From CAZGAQ01 sp964523405 (GTDB lineage: Bacteria > Planctomycetota > Phycisphaerae > UBA1845 > Fen-1342): DNA of 64,000 bases. The stretch spans positions 1 to 64,000 of the forward strand of contig CAZGAQ010000015.1 in NCBI GenBank assembly GCA_964523405.1, in the 5' to 3' direction. This document shows positions 24,869 to 33,857 of the stretch, in pieces. Numbering within the stretch: the first letter of the stretch is position 1; each line of letters opens with the position of its first letter. The notes under the pieces are model-generated. The model ran no database searches and was not told the origin of the DNA. It saw nothing but the letters and a program-made list of their open reading frames with translations. Position numbers and translations under genes: made by a program.

Positions 24869-25834
24869 ATGCCCGACTGCGTCCCGTTGACTGCCGCTGA
24901 CCTCGATGCCGTCCTGCCGCACCTGCTGGCCACGCCGGATCGCCTGCGCGCCACGCCCGAGCAGGTGCGCGGGTTCCACGAGTACCTTGCCGATGGCGGG
25001 CTGGGGTGGCAAGGCTGGTACAGTGGCCCCCTGGACGCGCCGCGCGGGGTGTGCGTAGCACTCCTGTTGCCGGGGCGCACAACGATCGTCATGGTCCCGT
25101 CACCCGACCTGGGGTCAATCGAGCCGGCCATCCAGACCAACGTGCTGCGGGCGGGCTTGGCGCAACTTGCCCCGCAGGCATTGCACTATGCGCAGGCCCT
25201 GGTGGAGCCGGGGGAAACCGCGCGGCGCGACTTGCTGGACGGCGCCGGGTTCACCTACCTCGCACCGCTGATCTATTTGGAGCGAGCGACGGTCTATCCA
25301 TGGGCCGAGCCACCCCCCGCGACGGCGGCCACGTGGCGCGCTTACGGCCCGCAGGAGCACGCGCGCTTCGCCGACGTGGTCCTGGCGACGTATGCGGATA
25401 GCCAGGACTGCCCGGAGCTGACGGGATTACGTCCCATCGACGACATTCTGGCGGCGCACCGTGCCACGGGGCACCACGATCCGCAATTGTGGGAGCTGGC
25501 GCTGGTGGACGGAGAGCCGGCGGGGTGCCTGCTGCTGGCAGCGCTGGCGGACAATCAACTGCTGGAAGTGGTTTACATGGGCGTGGTGCCAGCGTTCCGG
25601 CGGCGCGGCGTGGGCGCCTTGCTGCTGCAACGCGCCCTGGCACACGCACGGCGGCGCGGCGCGCGGCGGCTGACGGTGGTCGTAGATGGGCGGAACGCGC
25701 CGGCGCGGCGGCTGTACGCCCGCTTCGCGCTGGCCCCACTCGCGCAGCGCGACGCCTGGTTGTATCGCTGGGAGCCTGCACGGCCTGTGCACAAGCCGAG
25801 TGCGAGTGGCGCACAACCGGTGGACAACGTGTGA
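24869..25834 (+). CDS. GNAT-family N-acetyltransferase, two-domain
   Basis: The product has 321 residues. The C-terminal half carries the GNAT acetyl-CoA signature VVPAFRRRGVGALLLQRAL (about 238-256) followed by LTVVVDGRNAPARRLYARF. The N-terminal half (about 1-150) has a similar strand order and may be a degenerate GNAT repeat (MVPSPDL, ARRDLLDGAGFTYL). The frame continues open upstream into the divergent gene, and ATG 24869 was chosen because the protein pattern begins there, although no strong ribosome site is present. A TTGACA at 24798-24803 may be its -35 box. The acetyl acceptor is unknown. Its last bases contain near-matches to DnaA boxes and lie 208 bases before dnaA. Confidence 0.8.
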   Translation: MPDCVPLTAADLDAVLPHLLATPDRLRATPEQVRGFHEYLADGGLGWQGWYSGPLDAPRGVCVALLLPGRTTIVMVPSPDLGSIEPAIQTNVLRAGLAQLAPQALHYAQALVEPGETARRDLLDGAGFTYLAPLIYLERATVYPWAEPPPATAATWRAYGPQEHARFADVVLATYADSQDCPELTGLRPIDDILAAHRATGHHDPQLWELALVDGEPAGCLLLAALADNQLLEVVYMGVVPAFRRRGVGALLLQRALAHARRRGARRLTVVVDGRNAPARRLYARFALAPLAQRDAWLYRWEPARPVHKPSASGAQPVDNV

Positions 25835-26041
25835 GCGGACAGGAATTTTCTGAGCACCAGCGGTTGATAGTACGTGGCTTGCGCGCTTGTGACTAAGTTT
25901 GGCTCAAGCTGCCGTTGCGTCACTTTTTTCAGCGCGTTAAGATTCCGCTCGTGAGTTGCGAAGAGGGCGTTCAGTTTCAGTAACCCCCGTTCATCGTTTC
26001 TTTATAGCGTGCTCGCCGAAACGCTCGCGAAGAGGTCAACC
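25786..26041. other. dnaA upstream region with DnaA-box-like sites (possible origin or autoregulatory region)
   Basis: Near-matches to the DnaA box (TGTGNATAA on the plus strand) occur at 25786-25794 (TGTGCACAA, one mismatch), 25819-25827 (GGTGGACAA, two) and 25888-25896 (TGTGACTAA, one). A lower-GC stretch runs from about 25920 to 26008 (CACTTTTTTCAG ... CGTTTCTTTATAG). This layout suits dnaA autoregulation or a replication origin, but the boxes are weak and dnaN is not adjacent. The region is otherwise non-coding after 25834. Confidence 0.35.
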
Positions 26042-27451
26042 GTGGATTCTGCGGTAGCGGAGAAGGTCTGCGCGATCCGCGAGAAAGTGGCGGATCGAAT
26101 CGGTGCGAATCGCTTTCGCACGTGGTTCGGGGAATCAACCGGGTTTCGCCTGGACGGCCAGCAGCTCGACGTGACGGTCGCCAATACCTTCGTCGGCAAC
26201 TGGATCAGTAACAACTACATGGTCCACTTGATCGACGCGGTGCGCGAAGTCGTCGGCGCCGAGCCGCGTGTGGCCGTGCGCGTCGGCACCAGCGAAATCA
26301 GCCTCGACCCGGGCACAGCGCCAGCCGCGCACTGCCCGGCGCCGGCGATCTTACCACCGGCCCGCGTGCGGACGCGCCCGGAGCGTCCCACGCTGCGCGG
26401 TGAGCTGGCCAGCTTCGTCGTCGGCCCGTCGAACGAGTTGGCGTACTCGGTCAGCTTGGCCTTGGCCAGCGCGCCGGGCAGCGCCTTCAAGCACCTCGTG
26501 GTGCATGGCGGTTGCGGCCTGGGCAAGACCCACCTGCTGCAGGGCGTCTGCAACGAGCTGGATCGGCGCCACGGCGATCGCGAGTGGCGCTACCTGTCTG
26601 GCGAGGAATTCACCAACGAATTCATCTACGCCGTCAAGAGCGGCCACGTGGACTCGTTTCGCGCCCGGTTCCGGAACGTCGACGTCCTCGTGATCGACGA
26701 CATTCACTTCCTGGCGAACAAAAAGGCGACCCAGGAGGAGTTCCTGCACACGTTCAATGCCATCGACGCCTCCGGCAAGACGGTCGTGCTGTCGTCCGAC
26801 TGCCACCCGCGCAGCATCGCGACGCTATCCGCGCCGCTCGTCAACCGGTTGATGGCCGCGATGATCGTGGAGATCACCCCCCCGGATTACGCGACGCGGC
26901 GGGAAATCCTGCGCCGCCGCGCCGCGACCATGCAGTGCGAGCTGCCCGCGGACGTGCTGGACTTCCTCGCCCAGCGCCTGCAGCGCAACGTGCGCGAACT
27001 CGAAGGCGCGCTCTACAAGCTGGCCGCGTTCTCCGCGCTGACCCGCGAACCGCTCACCGTCGACCTCGCCCGCCGCACCGTCGAGGACTACATCACCGCG
27101 GGCCAGCCGCCGGCCGCCACGCATATCGAGCGTGTTGCGGCCGCGCATTTCGGCGTGACGGTCGAGGCCCTGCACTCGGCCTCGCGGGACCGCACGGTCA
27201 CCGCGGCGCGGGCCGTGGCCGTGTTCCTGATCCGCAAGCACACGCGGATGAGCTTTCCCGAGATCGGCCGCTTCATGGGGAACAAGCAGCATTCGACGAT
27301 CCTGATGGCGGTGCGGCGCGTGCAGGATGCCCTCGACCAGCAGGGGCAACTCACCTGGAAGACCCCCGCCGGTCTGCGAGAAGTGCCCGCCCGCGAAGTG
27401 CTCGACGCCCTCGAGCAGCGGCTTGTGCAGCGCGGCGAGCCCCAAGCCTGA
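26042..27451 (+). CDS. dnaA: Chromosomal replication initiator protein DnaA
   Basis: DnaA binds origin boxes and opens the DNA for helicase loading. The 469-residue product has domain I (about 1-75), a short linker, a AAA+ core with Walker A GGCGLGKTH (156-164) and Walker B VLVIDDIHFL (about 216-225), and a C-terminal DNA-binding domain IV. GTG 26042 is preferred over GTG 26009 because AAGAGG lies six bases before it. Some usually conserved blocks differ: the DnaA signature reads FMGNKQHSTILMAV where GGRDHTTVLHA is common, and the region around the expected arginine finger reads LVNRLMAAM rather than LxSRFxxGL. Neighbours are not dnaN or recF. Identification is firm despite this divergence. 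Confidence 0.93.
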   Translation: MDSAVAEKVCAIREKVADRIGANRFRTWFGESTGFRLDGQQLDVTVANTFVGNWISNNYMVHLIDAVREVVGAEPRVAVRVGTSEISLDPGTAPAAHCPAPAILPPARVRTRPERPTLRGELASFVVGPSNELAYSVSLALASAPGSAFKHLVVHGGCGLGKTHLLQGVCNELDRRHGDREWRYLSGEEFTNEFIYAVKSGHVDSFRARFRNVDVLVIDDIHFLANKKATQEEFLHTFNAIDASGKTVVLSSDCHPRSIATLSAPLVNRLMAAMIVEITPPDYATRREILRRRAATMQCELPADVLDFLAQRLQRNVRELEGALYKLAAFSALTREPLTVDLARRTVEDYITAGQPPAATHIERVAAAHFGVTVEALHSASRDRTVTAARAVAVFLIRKHTRMSFPEIGRFMGNKQHSTILMAVRRVQDALDQQGQLTWKTPAGLREVPAREVLDALEQRLVQRGEPQA

Positions 27452-27616
27452 ATCAGCGGATTGCGACGGCGGCACGGAGGCCGCCGAGCGATCCTCCCGC
27501 CCGCCCCTCTCCCCCACTGACCCCTGTTCGCTCGCCACACCCGGTCGCGATCCCACGAGCACGAGACGGGCCGGTCGCCGGAATTACGCCCGCCAGTCCG
27601 CGCCGGGCGCGCGTTC

Positions 27617-27645
27617 TTCTCACGCGCTGAGCCCGCCCGTATAAT
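27617..27645 (+). promoter_or_regulatory. Sigma-70-type promoter for small lipoprotein/phosphatase operon
   Basis: TTCTCA (27617-27622), a 17-base spacer and a perfect TATAAT (27640-27645) lie 74 bases upstream of the ATG at 27719. The -35 box matches four of six positions. Confidence 0.6.
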
Positions 27646-27718
27646 GGCCGGCAGGTGAGCGGACCGGATCGGCGGTGGTGCTGATCGGCGCTGACCCGCT
27701 GGGGGGCTGGGTGACCGG

Positions 27719-27925
27719 ATGTTGCGCAAACACCTGTGGCGGCGCTGGTACCTGCTCGCTCCTTCGCTGGGCACAGTCTTCGTGAGCGGCTGTCTGGCGG
27801 CCGCGGAGAACAACCTGGACATCCTGCTATCGCCCAGCGCCATCTCGAATACGCTGGCGGCCCCGTACAGCGCTGTGTACGGGCTGCTGGAGTTTCTGCT
27901 CCGCCTGGGTCTGGGCCGGTACTAA
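27719..27925 (+). CDS. Small exported lipoprotein-like peptide
   Basis: The product has 68 residues. A basic start (MLRKHLWRRW) and a hydrophobic stretch lead to a lipobox-like FVSGC (Cys25). The mature part (LDILLSPSAISNTLAAPYSAV ...) is largely hydrophobic and ends LLEFLLRLGLGRY. A proper promoter lies upstream, and the stop is three bases before the start of the FHA phosphatase gene, which supports it being a real first gene of that operon. No family is recognised; a role in membrane tethering or signalling with the phosphatase is only inferred from the context. Confidence 0.6.
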   Translation: MLRKHLWRRWYLLAPSLGTVFVSGCLAAAENNLDILLSPSAISNTLAAPYSAVYGLLEFLLRLGLGRY

Positions 27926-27928
27926 CGC

Positions 27929-29563
27929 ATGCCGAGCCTGCTCGTTCACTATCCGAATCGCGCCGCGCGGCGGGTTGAGCTGGGGCCGCACCCGCTGAGC
28001 TTCGGGCGCGCCGATCACTGCGACGTCAATCTGCCCAGCGACGAGGTCTCGCGCGAGCACGCGCAGGTGTGGCTGGACGAAGCCGGGCAGGTCCTCGTCG
28101 CGGATCGCCGCTCGAAAAACGGTACGCGCGTCGACGGTGGGGAGCCTTTTCGCAACGAGGTGCGCGTCGCCACTCAGTCGATTCGCATCGGCGAGTTCGA
28201 GATCGAGGTGGTCGGCGCGAGCCGCACGCTCGAACGCGACGCGGGCGTACGCTTCCGCCCCGATCTGCCCACGCAGGTCGGGCAGCGCAGCTTCTACCCT
28301 TCCAGCCGGCAGATCGATCTGAATTCACAGCGTCTCGGGCTGCTGATCAGCCTGACCGAGCGCATCGGCGGGGCCTTCGAGCGCAAGCAACTGCTCGAAC
28401 AGGCCCTCGATGCCTGCTGCGAGACGCTGGGCTTCGAGCGCGGTCTGATCGCGCTGAAAACCCAGCGCGGCGACACCGAGCTGCCCGTGACGCGCAACGT
28501 GCAGCGCGACGCCACCGGGGCCTACACCGTCAGCCGCACGCTGATCAACCGGGCCCTGGTGGATGGCGACTGCGCGGTCGTGAACGATCCGGCGGTCGAT
28601 CTGGTCGGACAGATGACCGAGAGCCTGGTGCGGTTCCCGATCTGCTCCGCGCTGTGCGTGCCGATTCCGTACCGGGATGAGATTCTGGGGGTGATCTACG
28701 GTGATCGCGTCACGCAGGGGTTGGCCTACACGACCGAAGACAAGGACTTCCTGGTCGCGATCGCGTGCCAGGTCGGCGTGGGCCTGTCCAATCTGCGCCT
28801 CTTCGAGCGACACCTCGACATGCAGCGCATGTTGGCCGAGCTGCGCCAAGCCCGCACGATCCAGCAGCGGCTGCTACCCGCCGAGCCGCTGACGGCCGGA
28901 CGGGTCATCGTGGCCGGCTACAACGAGCCGTCGTCCGCGGTCGGCGGGGATTACTTCGACTATCTGCCGCTACCGGACGGACGCATCGGGCTGGTGATCG
29001 CCGACGTGACGGGCCACGGCCTGCCGGCGGCGCTGATGATGGCCAATTTCCAGGCGGCGGTGCACGTGGCGCTGACCGATGACAGTCCGCTGCCGGCGGT
29101 GGCGGCGCGGCTGAATCGGCTGATCTGCCGCAACACGGCGACGAGCGTGTTCATTACGACGATTTTCGGACGACTCGATCCGCGCACGGGGGCGGTGGAA
29201 TATGTGAATGCGGGTCATCCGGCCCCCCTGCTCCTGCGGCGCGGGGAAGTGGTGGAGCTGCCCGACGGGCAGTCGCTGCCGCTGGGCATCGAACCGGGCG
29301 AGCAATACGCCGTGCAGCAGATCGAGCCGACCGCGGACTTGGAAGCCGCGCTGTGGTACACGGACGGGCTCATCGAGGCCCCCCGTGCCGACGGCGCGCT
29401 GTTGTCGCTGCCCCCGCTCATCGCCGCCCTGGAACGGACCCACCCGCGCACCGTGGACACGCTGCTCCAAGCGGCACTCACGGTGGTCAACGACCACCTC
29501 GGCGACAGCAAGAACCCTGACGACCTGACGATTCTCGCGCTCCAGTACCAACCCCCGCTGTAG
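27929..29563 (+). CDS. FHA-GAF-SpoIIE (PP2C-type) protein phosphatase
   Basis: This 544-residue cytoplasmic signalling protein joins three modules. An FHA domain (about 1-95) has the phosphothreonine-binding residues in FGRADHCDVNL, VSREHAQVW and SKNGTRVDG. A GAF domain (about 130-290) begins GLLISLTERIGGAFERKQLL. A SpoIIE/RsbU-type PP2C phosphatase (about 325-540) shows AVGGDYFDYLPLPDG, IADVTGHGLPAALMM, YVNAGHPAPLLL, WYTDGLIEA and KNPDDLTILAL, so metal-binding aspartates are in place. It likely dephosphorylates an anti-sigma antagonist or a Ser/Thr-kinase target in response to a signal sensed by GAF and a phosphoprotein bound by FHA. Neither partner is in the window. Its ATG follows the small lipoprotein stop by three bases. 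Confidence 0.9.
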   Translation: MPSLLVHYPNRAARRVELGPHPLSFGRADHCDVNLPSDEVSREHAQVWLDEAGQVLVADRRSKNGTRVDGGEPFRNEVRVATQSIRIGEFEIEVVGASRTLERDAGVRFRPDLPTQVGQRSFYPSSRQIDLNSQRLGLLISLTERIGGAFERKQLLEQALDACCETLGFERGLIALKTQRGDTELPVTRNVQRDATGAYTVSRTLINRALVDGDCAVVNDPAVDLVGQMTESLVRFPICSALCVPIPYRDEILGVIYGDRVTQGLAYTTEDKDFLVAIACQVGVGLSNLRLFERHLDMQRMLAELRQARTIQQRLLPAEPLTAGRVIVAGYNEPSSAVGGDYFDYLPLPDGRIGLVIADVTGHGLPAALMMANFQAAVHVALTDDSPLPAVAARLNRLICRNTATSVFITTIFGRLDPRTGAVEYVNAGHPAPLLLRRGEVVELPDGQSLPLGIEPGEQYAVQQIEPTADLEAALWYTDGLIEAPRADGALLSLPPLIAALERTHPRTVDTLLQAALTVVNDHLGDSKNPDDLTILALQYQPPL

Positions 29564-29635
29564 CGCGGACCGCTGGGCGGTATGCCGGGCGCCGCGCTCC
29601 CGCGCGTTTTGCCGCGCCGGCCAGTCGTCCCGGCG

Positions 29636-30100
29636 TCAGGTGTTCTGCTGGTACTTGTTCGACTCGCGCACTTCGCCCGCCTTGTCCTGCAGCCACCCCG
29701 CCCAACTGCGGAGGCGCGCATCGTCGGGGGCCCGTCCTGCCCCCAGACTCGTCAGGTCCTGCGCCAGCTCCTGCAGCCCCTCCGCAAAGCCCAATTCGCG
29801 CACGGTCAACTGCTGCTCCACGTCGTTGGCCCAGGCCTCGATGTTGGCACGCTGCTGCTTGCGCTTCCGCGCCTCGGCCTCGTCCCGACGGCGCCACAAG
29901 GTCAGTTCGCGCTGCACGAGATACTCGCGTTCACAGACGCACGCCACGGACGGCAGCATCAGCCCCGCCGCCACCACGCCGAGCGGGCCGCACAGCAGAC
30001 CCAGGATCAGCCCCACGCCCCAGCGGCCGCGGTCGAAGCCAATCCAGGTCGCCAGCAGGATGCACGCCAACCAGACACACAGACCAATGAACGTGGTCAT
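29636..30100 (-). CDS. Two-helix membrane protein with coiled-coil-like cytoplasmic tail, function unknown
   Basis: The product has 154 residues. Two membrane segments (about 3-20 and 28-52; LCVWLACILLATWIGF and VGLILGLLCGPLGVVAAGLML) are followed by a charged, heptad-like region (LWRRRDEAEARKRKQQRAN) and a C-terminal helical domain. ATG 30100 is chosen over the GTG two codons upstream because AAGGGG lies five bases before it. A strong promoter is seen at 30156-30183. It reads convergently toward the phosphatase gene. No family recognised. Confidence 0.65.
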   Translation of the reverse strand: MTTFIGLCVWLACILLATWIGFDRGRWGVGLILGLLCGPLGVVAAGLMLPSVACVCEREYLVQRELTLWRRRDEAEARKRKQQRANIEAWANDVEQQLTVRELGFAEGLQELAQDLTSLGAGRAPDDARLRSWAGWLQDKAGEVRESNKYQQNT

Positions 30101-30155
30101 GGGCACCCCTTTCGCGCTGCAAGCTCCCGCGACTCGAAAGTGCTACAACGCCTTC

Positions 30156-30183
30156 AATCTAGCAGGCCTTGACGGGGTGTCAA
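30156..30183 (-). promoter_or_regulatory. Strong promoter for the small membrane protein gene
   Basis: Minus-strand TTGACA (30178-30183), a 16-base spacer and TAGATT (30156-30161). The -35 overlaps a small palindrome TTGAC-GGGGT-GTCAA that could be an operator. Confidence 0.6.
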
Positions 30184-30254
30184 AGCGGGCGCGACCCAGG
30201 ATCGCCAGGAAAACACGCATGAAAGCGTTCATGGCCCGATAGCCCGCGCCGCGA

Positions 30255-32630
30255 TCACAACCGGCCAACGCCGCGCCATGCTTCGAGCAGCGTGCACACC
30301 GCGCGTTTGTCGGGAATCTCGTAACCGCGCGCTACATCCGGATCATGGTGAATCGCGATGCGCAAATTGGGCGGCGCCACACACCCGGGGCAACCGCCAT
30401 CGCACGGGCAGCCGCGCACGATCTCGTCCGCCAGTCGCAGCAGCTCCTCGCCGCACTCGTACGCATGCCGCGCGTAGCCAACGCCACCCTCGTAGCGGTC
30501 ATACACGATGATCGTGCTGACCCCGAATTGTGACGAATTCACCACGCCCCCGATGTCATAGCGGTCGCACATCGCCAGGGGCGGCAGCGCCACCATCAGC
30601 AGGTTGCGCACGCCGCTGAGCGCCTCGTGTACCTTCAGGCCGGCGTCGCGCGTCGCCGCCAGCGCGGCCGCGGGTGGCTGGAACCACGCCCCGCTCGTGT
30701 TGATTTGCTGCGCCGGCAGGTCGAGCACCGTCTGCCCGATGAGCTCCTGCGTATAGAGCTTGAACTTGCGGAACGCGATCGTCTGCCACTTTACGGCCAC
30801 ATCGCCGAAGAACCGCCGCCCGCCGAGCAGCTCGCCCGTCAGACGCTCGCCGGTCACCTTGCACTCGTCCGCCAGCACCGGCTGCGTGTAGTAGTCCGCG
30901 TCCAGACGCGTCACGCGCGCCAGCCGCGCGGGCTGATCCAGCTCGCGCACCAGGTAGCTCTCCCCCTGGTGCAGATACACGGCCTCCGGATACACGAGTT
31001 CGGGCGCCGAGATCGAGTCGACCTGCCCAATCACCTCGTTGCGCCCCTCCGTCGTGTCGACGATCGCGAAGGTCGCGTTGCTGATCGTCCGCAAGTTCAC
31101 CTGCGCGGCCGCGAATTCGGACGTCGCCCAGTAGTCGCGGTCCGCGGTATGACGCAGCTTGCCCTCGTCGCGCAACGCGGTCGTCACGTCGGGTGCCAGG
31201 CCGCCGAATTCCGCCACGTCCGCGGCCGTCAGCGGCAGCTCGAACGCCGCACAACCGAGCTGCGCCGCCAGAATGTGCGGGTTCTCCGGATCGATGATGG
31301 CCTGCTCCAGCGGCTGCCCAAAGACGAAGTCCGGGTTGCGCATCAGGTATTGGTCGACGGGGTCGTCATACGCGATGAAGACGGCCAGCGACTCGTCCTG
31401 CCGCCGCCCGGCGCGCCCGGCCTGCTGCCACAGGCTGCACAGCGTGCCCGGAAAGCCGACGATCAGCGCGGCATCGAGCGAACCCACGTCGATGCCCAGC
31501 TCCAGCGCGTTCGTGCTGCACACGCCGAGCAACGCACCGCTGAACAGCGCCTGCTCGATCTCGCGCCGCTCGTGCGGCAGGTACCCGCCGCGGTACGGCC
31601 GCACGCGCCGGGCGAGGTCCGGCCGGCGCCGCTGCAAGCCCGCGGTCACGTACTTGTAGAGCAGTTCGGCCACCACGCGCGCCTTGCAGAAGGTGATCGT
31701 GCCGGCGTCGTCTTCCAGCAGTCGCTGCATCAGCTCCTGCGCTTCGGCATTGCCGCTGCGGCGCGAGACCTGCACGGGCTGGATCGTGACGCCGGCGCGC
31801 GGCGGCGGCTTGATCGGCTCGCGCGGCTCGTCGAGGTACGGCGGGTTCCACAGCACGAAGAGCTTGCGGCCGCGCGGCGAGCCGTCCTGGTCGATGAGCG
31901 TAATCGGCCGGCCGATGAGGCGCTGGGCGAGGGCCTGCGGGTTGCCGAGCGTCGCGGAGCAGCAGATGAATTGCGGTGTTCCGCCGTAGTGCCGGCACAA
32001 ACGCAGCAAGCGCCGCACAACGCCCGCGACGTGACTGCCGAAGATGCCGCGATAGGTGTGAATCTCGTCGAGGACAACGTAGCGCAGACTGCCGAGGAAG
32101 CTGGCCCACTTGGCGTGGTAGGGCAGAATGCTCTGGTGCAGCATGTCCGGGTTGGTGAGCAGGATGTTGGCGCTGCGGCGAATGCCCGGACGTTTGTGCG
32201 TGGCAGTATCCCCGTCGTAGCACGCCGGCCGCGCGACGGCGCCCAGCCCGCCATCCTCGACCATCCGCTGCAGGTTGCCGAGTTGATCATAGGCCAGCGC
32301 CTTGGTCGGAAAGACGTATAGCGCGCGGCTCGCGGGGTCCGCCAGCAGGCGGTCCAGCACCGGCAGGTGAAAGCACAGGCTCTTGCCGGAAGCCGTGCCG
32401 GTCGAAATGACGACGTCCTGGCCGGCCCGGACGGCATCGAGCGCGTCGGCCTGGTGCCCGTACAGCTCCTGGATCCCGTCCTGGGCGAGCAGGTCCTGCA
32501 GGGGCGCGGGCAGCGGCGCTGCCGGCGCACGGAGGACGGCGGGGCGCTGCGGCAGCCAGCGCAGGGCGGCGATCTGTCCGCGGTAGTGGCGGCTGCTTTG
32601 CAGGCGGGCAAGAAAAGCCTGGGCATCCAT
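30255..32630 (-). CDS. DEAD/DEAH-box helicase with four-cysteine C-terminal domain (MrfA/YprA family)
   Basis: This is a 791-residue superfamily-2 ATP-dependent helicase. Visible motifs are Walker A STGTASGKS (76-84), VFPTKALAYDQ, TNPDMLHQSIL, VLDEIHTYRG (DEIH box), CSATLGNP, CSTNALELGIDVG and QQAGRAGRR. The C-terminal domain carries a cysteine cluster (YECGEELLRL ... CPCDGGCPGC), the MZB/DUF1998-type metal site. MrfA of Bacillus repairs mitomycin C damage; that role is inferred by family. ATG 32630 gives the conserved start; GGAG lies ten bases upstream. It has its own promoter and diverges from a prepilin-like gene. Confidence 0.92.
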   Translation of the reverse strand: MDAQAFLARLQSSRHYRGQIAALRWLPQRPAVLRAPAAPLPAPLQDLLAQDGIQELYGHQADALDAVRAGQDVVISTGTASGKSLCFHLPVLDRLLADPASRALYVFPTKALAYDQLGNLQRMVEDGGLGAVARPACYDGDTATHKRPGIRRSANILLTNPDMLHQSILPYHAKWASFLGSLRYVVLDEIHTYRGIFGSHVAGVVRRLLRLCRHYGGTPQFICCSATLGNPQALAQRLIGRPITLIDQDGSPRGRKLFVLWNPPYLDEPREPIKPPPRAGVTIQPVQVSRRSGNAEAQELMQRLLEDDAGTITFCKARVVAELLYKYVTAGLQRRRPDLARRVRPYRGGYLPHERREIEQALFSGALLGVCSTNALELGIDVGSLDAALIVGFPGTLCSLWQQAGRAGRRQDESLAVFIAYDDPVDQYLMRNPDFVFGQPLEQAIIDPENPHILAAQLGCAAFELPLTAADVAEFGGLAPDVTTALRDEGKLRHTADRDYWATSEFAAAQVNLRTISNATFAIVDTTEGRNEVIGQVDSISAPELVYPEAVYLHQGESYLVRELDQPARLARVTRLDADYYTQPVLADECKVTGERLTGELLGGRRFFGDVAVKWQTIAFRKFKLYTQELIGQTVLDLPAQQINTSGAWFQPPAAALAATRDAGLKVHEALSGVRNLLMVALPPLAMCDRYDIGGVVNSSQFGVSTIIVYDRYEGGVGYARHAYECGEELLRLADEIVRGCPCDGGCPGCVAPPNLRIAIHHDPDVARGYEIPDKRAVCTLLEAWRGVGRL

Positions 32631-32660
32631 GCGCGTCGTCTCCGGTGGCGCGGCGGCGGC

Positions 32661-32689
32661 AGTATAGCGGCGCTCCGAACACAAGCCAA
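32661..32689 (-). promoter_or_regulatory. Promoter for the MrfA-like helicase gene
   Basis: Minus-strand TTGGCT (32684-32689), a 17-base spacer and TATACT (32661-32666), giving a transcript leader of only about 25 bases before the ATG at 32630. Confidence 0.55.
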
Positions 32690-32878
32690 ACATGCCGCGC
32701 GGCCCCGGAAAGGATCGGATGCCGGAGCATGCGAATGCGCGCGACCGGCCTTGACACAGGGCCGGCACATTCAGCAGACTACAGCAGCGCTGGCACGCGG
32801 TCTCTCGGGACCGATCCCGGCCTAGTCCGCGAATGTCGCGGCCGGCCCAACACGTCGGCAAGCGCTGGAGTGGTGGTC

Positions 32879-33805
32879 ATGTCGTCCAGACCGCACCGTC
32901 CCCGGGGGGCGTTCACGCTCATCGAGTTACTGGTGGTCATCGCGATCATCGCGTTGCTGCTGTCGATCCTCCTGCCCGCGCTGTCCGGAGCGCGCGAGCA
33001 GGGTCGTCTGGCGGTGTGCCTCGCCAACCTGCGCACGCTGTCACAGGCGGCGAATCTCTACCTGGTCGAATACAACGACACGTTGCCGTTCATCATGAAG
33101 TCGCAGACGACGGGCGTCTGCAGTTGGTACTACGGCGGGAAGACGAACGACCTGTACTGGTCACAGGGCACCAACGCGGTCTTTTTCATTCCCTCCAGCA
33201 AACGCCCGCTGAACAAGTACATCCTGGGCAGCACGCCGGAGCCCGACATCTGGGAAGGCAGCCAGATTCTCAAACGCACCGAGATTCCGATGCTGCGCTG
33301 CCCGGCGGACAACCACAGTTGGCAGCGCAACTTCTCGCAGCCGGCGCGTCCCGAAGGTCCACTCAGCACCTACAACGACGTCGGCACGAGCTACCACTAC
33401 AACCTCGCCGTATATCTGCGCTTTCGCATGTGCGACGTCGAGAAGGTCGGGGTCAGCAATCAGGTCGACTGGCTCTGGAATCGCGGCGGCTGGGACGAGC
33501 TGAACCGCGCGCTGGTGCGCGACGTCTTGAACACACAGGCGTCCACCTTCGAGGTCTTCCATGAAGACCCCATGGACTGGGGCATGGGCGTGTCGCCGCG
33601 CCTGCGCACCATGGGCAACCACCGCCAGTTCTCCAAGCACGCGATGGCCTTTCTCGACGGCCACGCCGCGTACCTCATGGCGGACACGCGCAAGTTCAGC
33701 GGTCCGGGCTGGCGCGCGATCAACGAGCGATGGATCCGCTACCCCAACCGCCAGCTCCCCGAGCCCTTCCGCTACTCGCTCTATGAAGGACGCAACCTGG
33801 ACTAG
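32879..33805 (+). CDS. Prepilin-type N-terminal cleavage/methylation protein (pseudopilin-like)
   Basis: The 308-residue protein begins MSSRPHRPRGAFTLIELLVV, a type IV prepilin leader cut after Gly/Ala before FTLIE, followed by a long hydrophobic helix. The body has paired cysteines and conserved aromatic patches, ending in MAFLDGHAAYLM, the Asp-Gly motif related to the H-X9-DG proteins of planctomycetes, though the spacing here is not exactly nine. ATG 32879 has GGAG nine bases upstream, and a perfect TTGACA -35 box lies at 32751-32756 with a poor -10. It is probably an exported surface or type II secretion-associated pseudopilin, but no pilus assembly genes are nearby. It is followed by a zinc-ribbon membrane protein gene, and a paralogue lies at 36338. 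Confidence 0.85.
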   Translation: MSSRPHRPRGAFTLIELLVVIAIIALLLSILLPALSGAREQGRLAVCLANLRTLSQAANLYLVEYNDTLPFIMKSQTTGVCSWYYGGKTNDLYWSQGTNAVFFIPSSKRPLNKYILGSTPEPDIWEGSQILKRTEIPMLRCPADNHSWQRNFSQPARPEGPLSTYNDVGTSYHYNLAVYLRFRMCDVEKVGVSNQVDWLWNRGGWDELNRALVRDVLNTQASTFEVFHEDPMDWGMGVSPRLRTMGNHRQFSKHAMAFLDGHAAYLMADTRKFSGPGWRAINERWIRYPNRQLPEPFRYSLYEGRNLD

Positions 33806-33857
33806 CCGTCGGCCCCGGTCCACCACGGGCCGCGCCCCCGCCCTCGGAAAGGATGCC

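Noticed and set aside
25786..26041. Firm call of a replication origin
   Set aside because: Only near-match DnaA boxes and modest A/T content; without skew data the origin cannot be claimed.
30627..32321. Plus-strand open frame opposite the MrfA-like helicase
   Set aside because: Shadow; all helicase motifs are on the minus strand.
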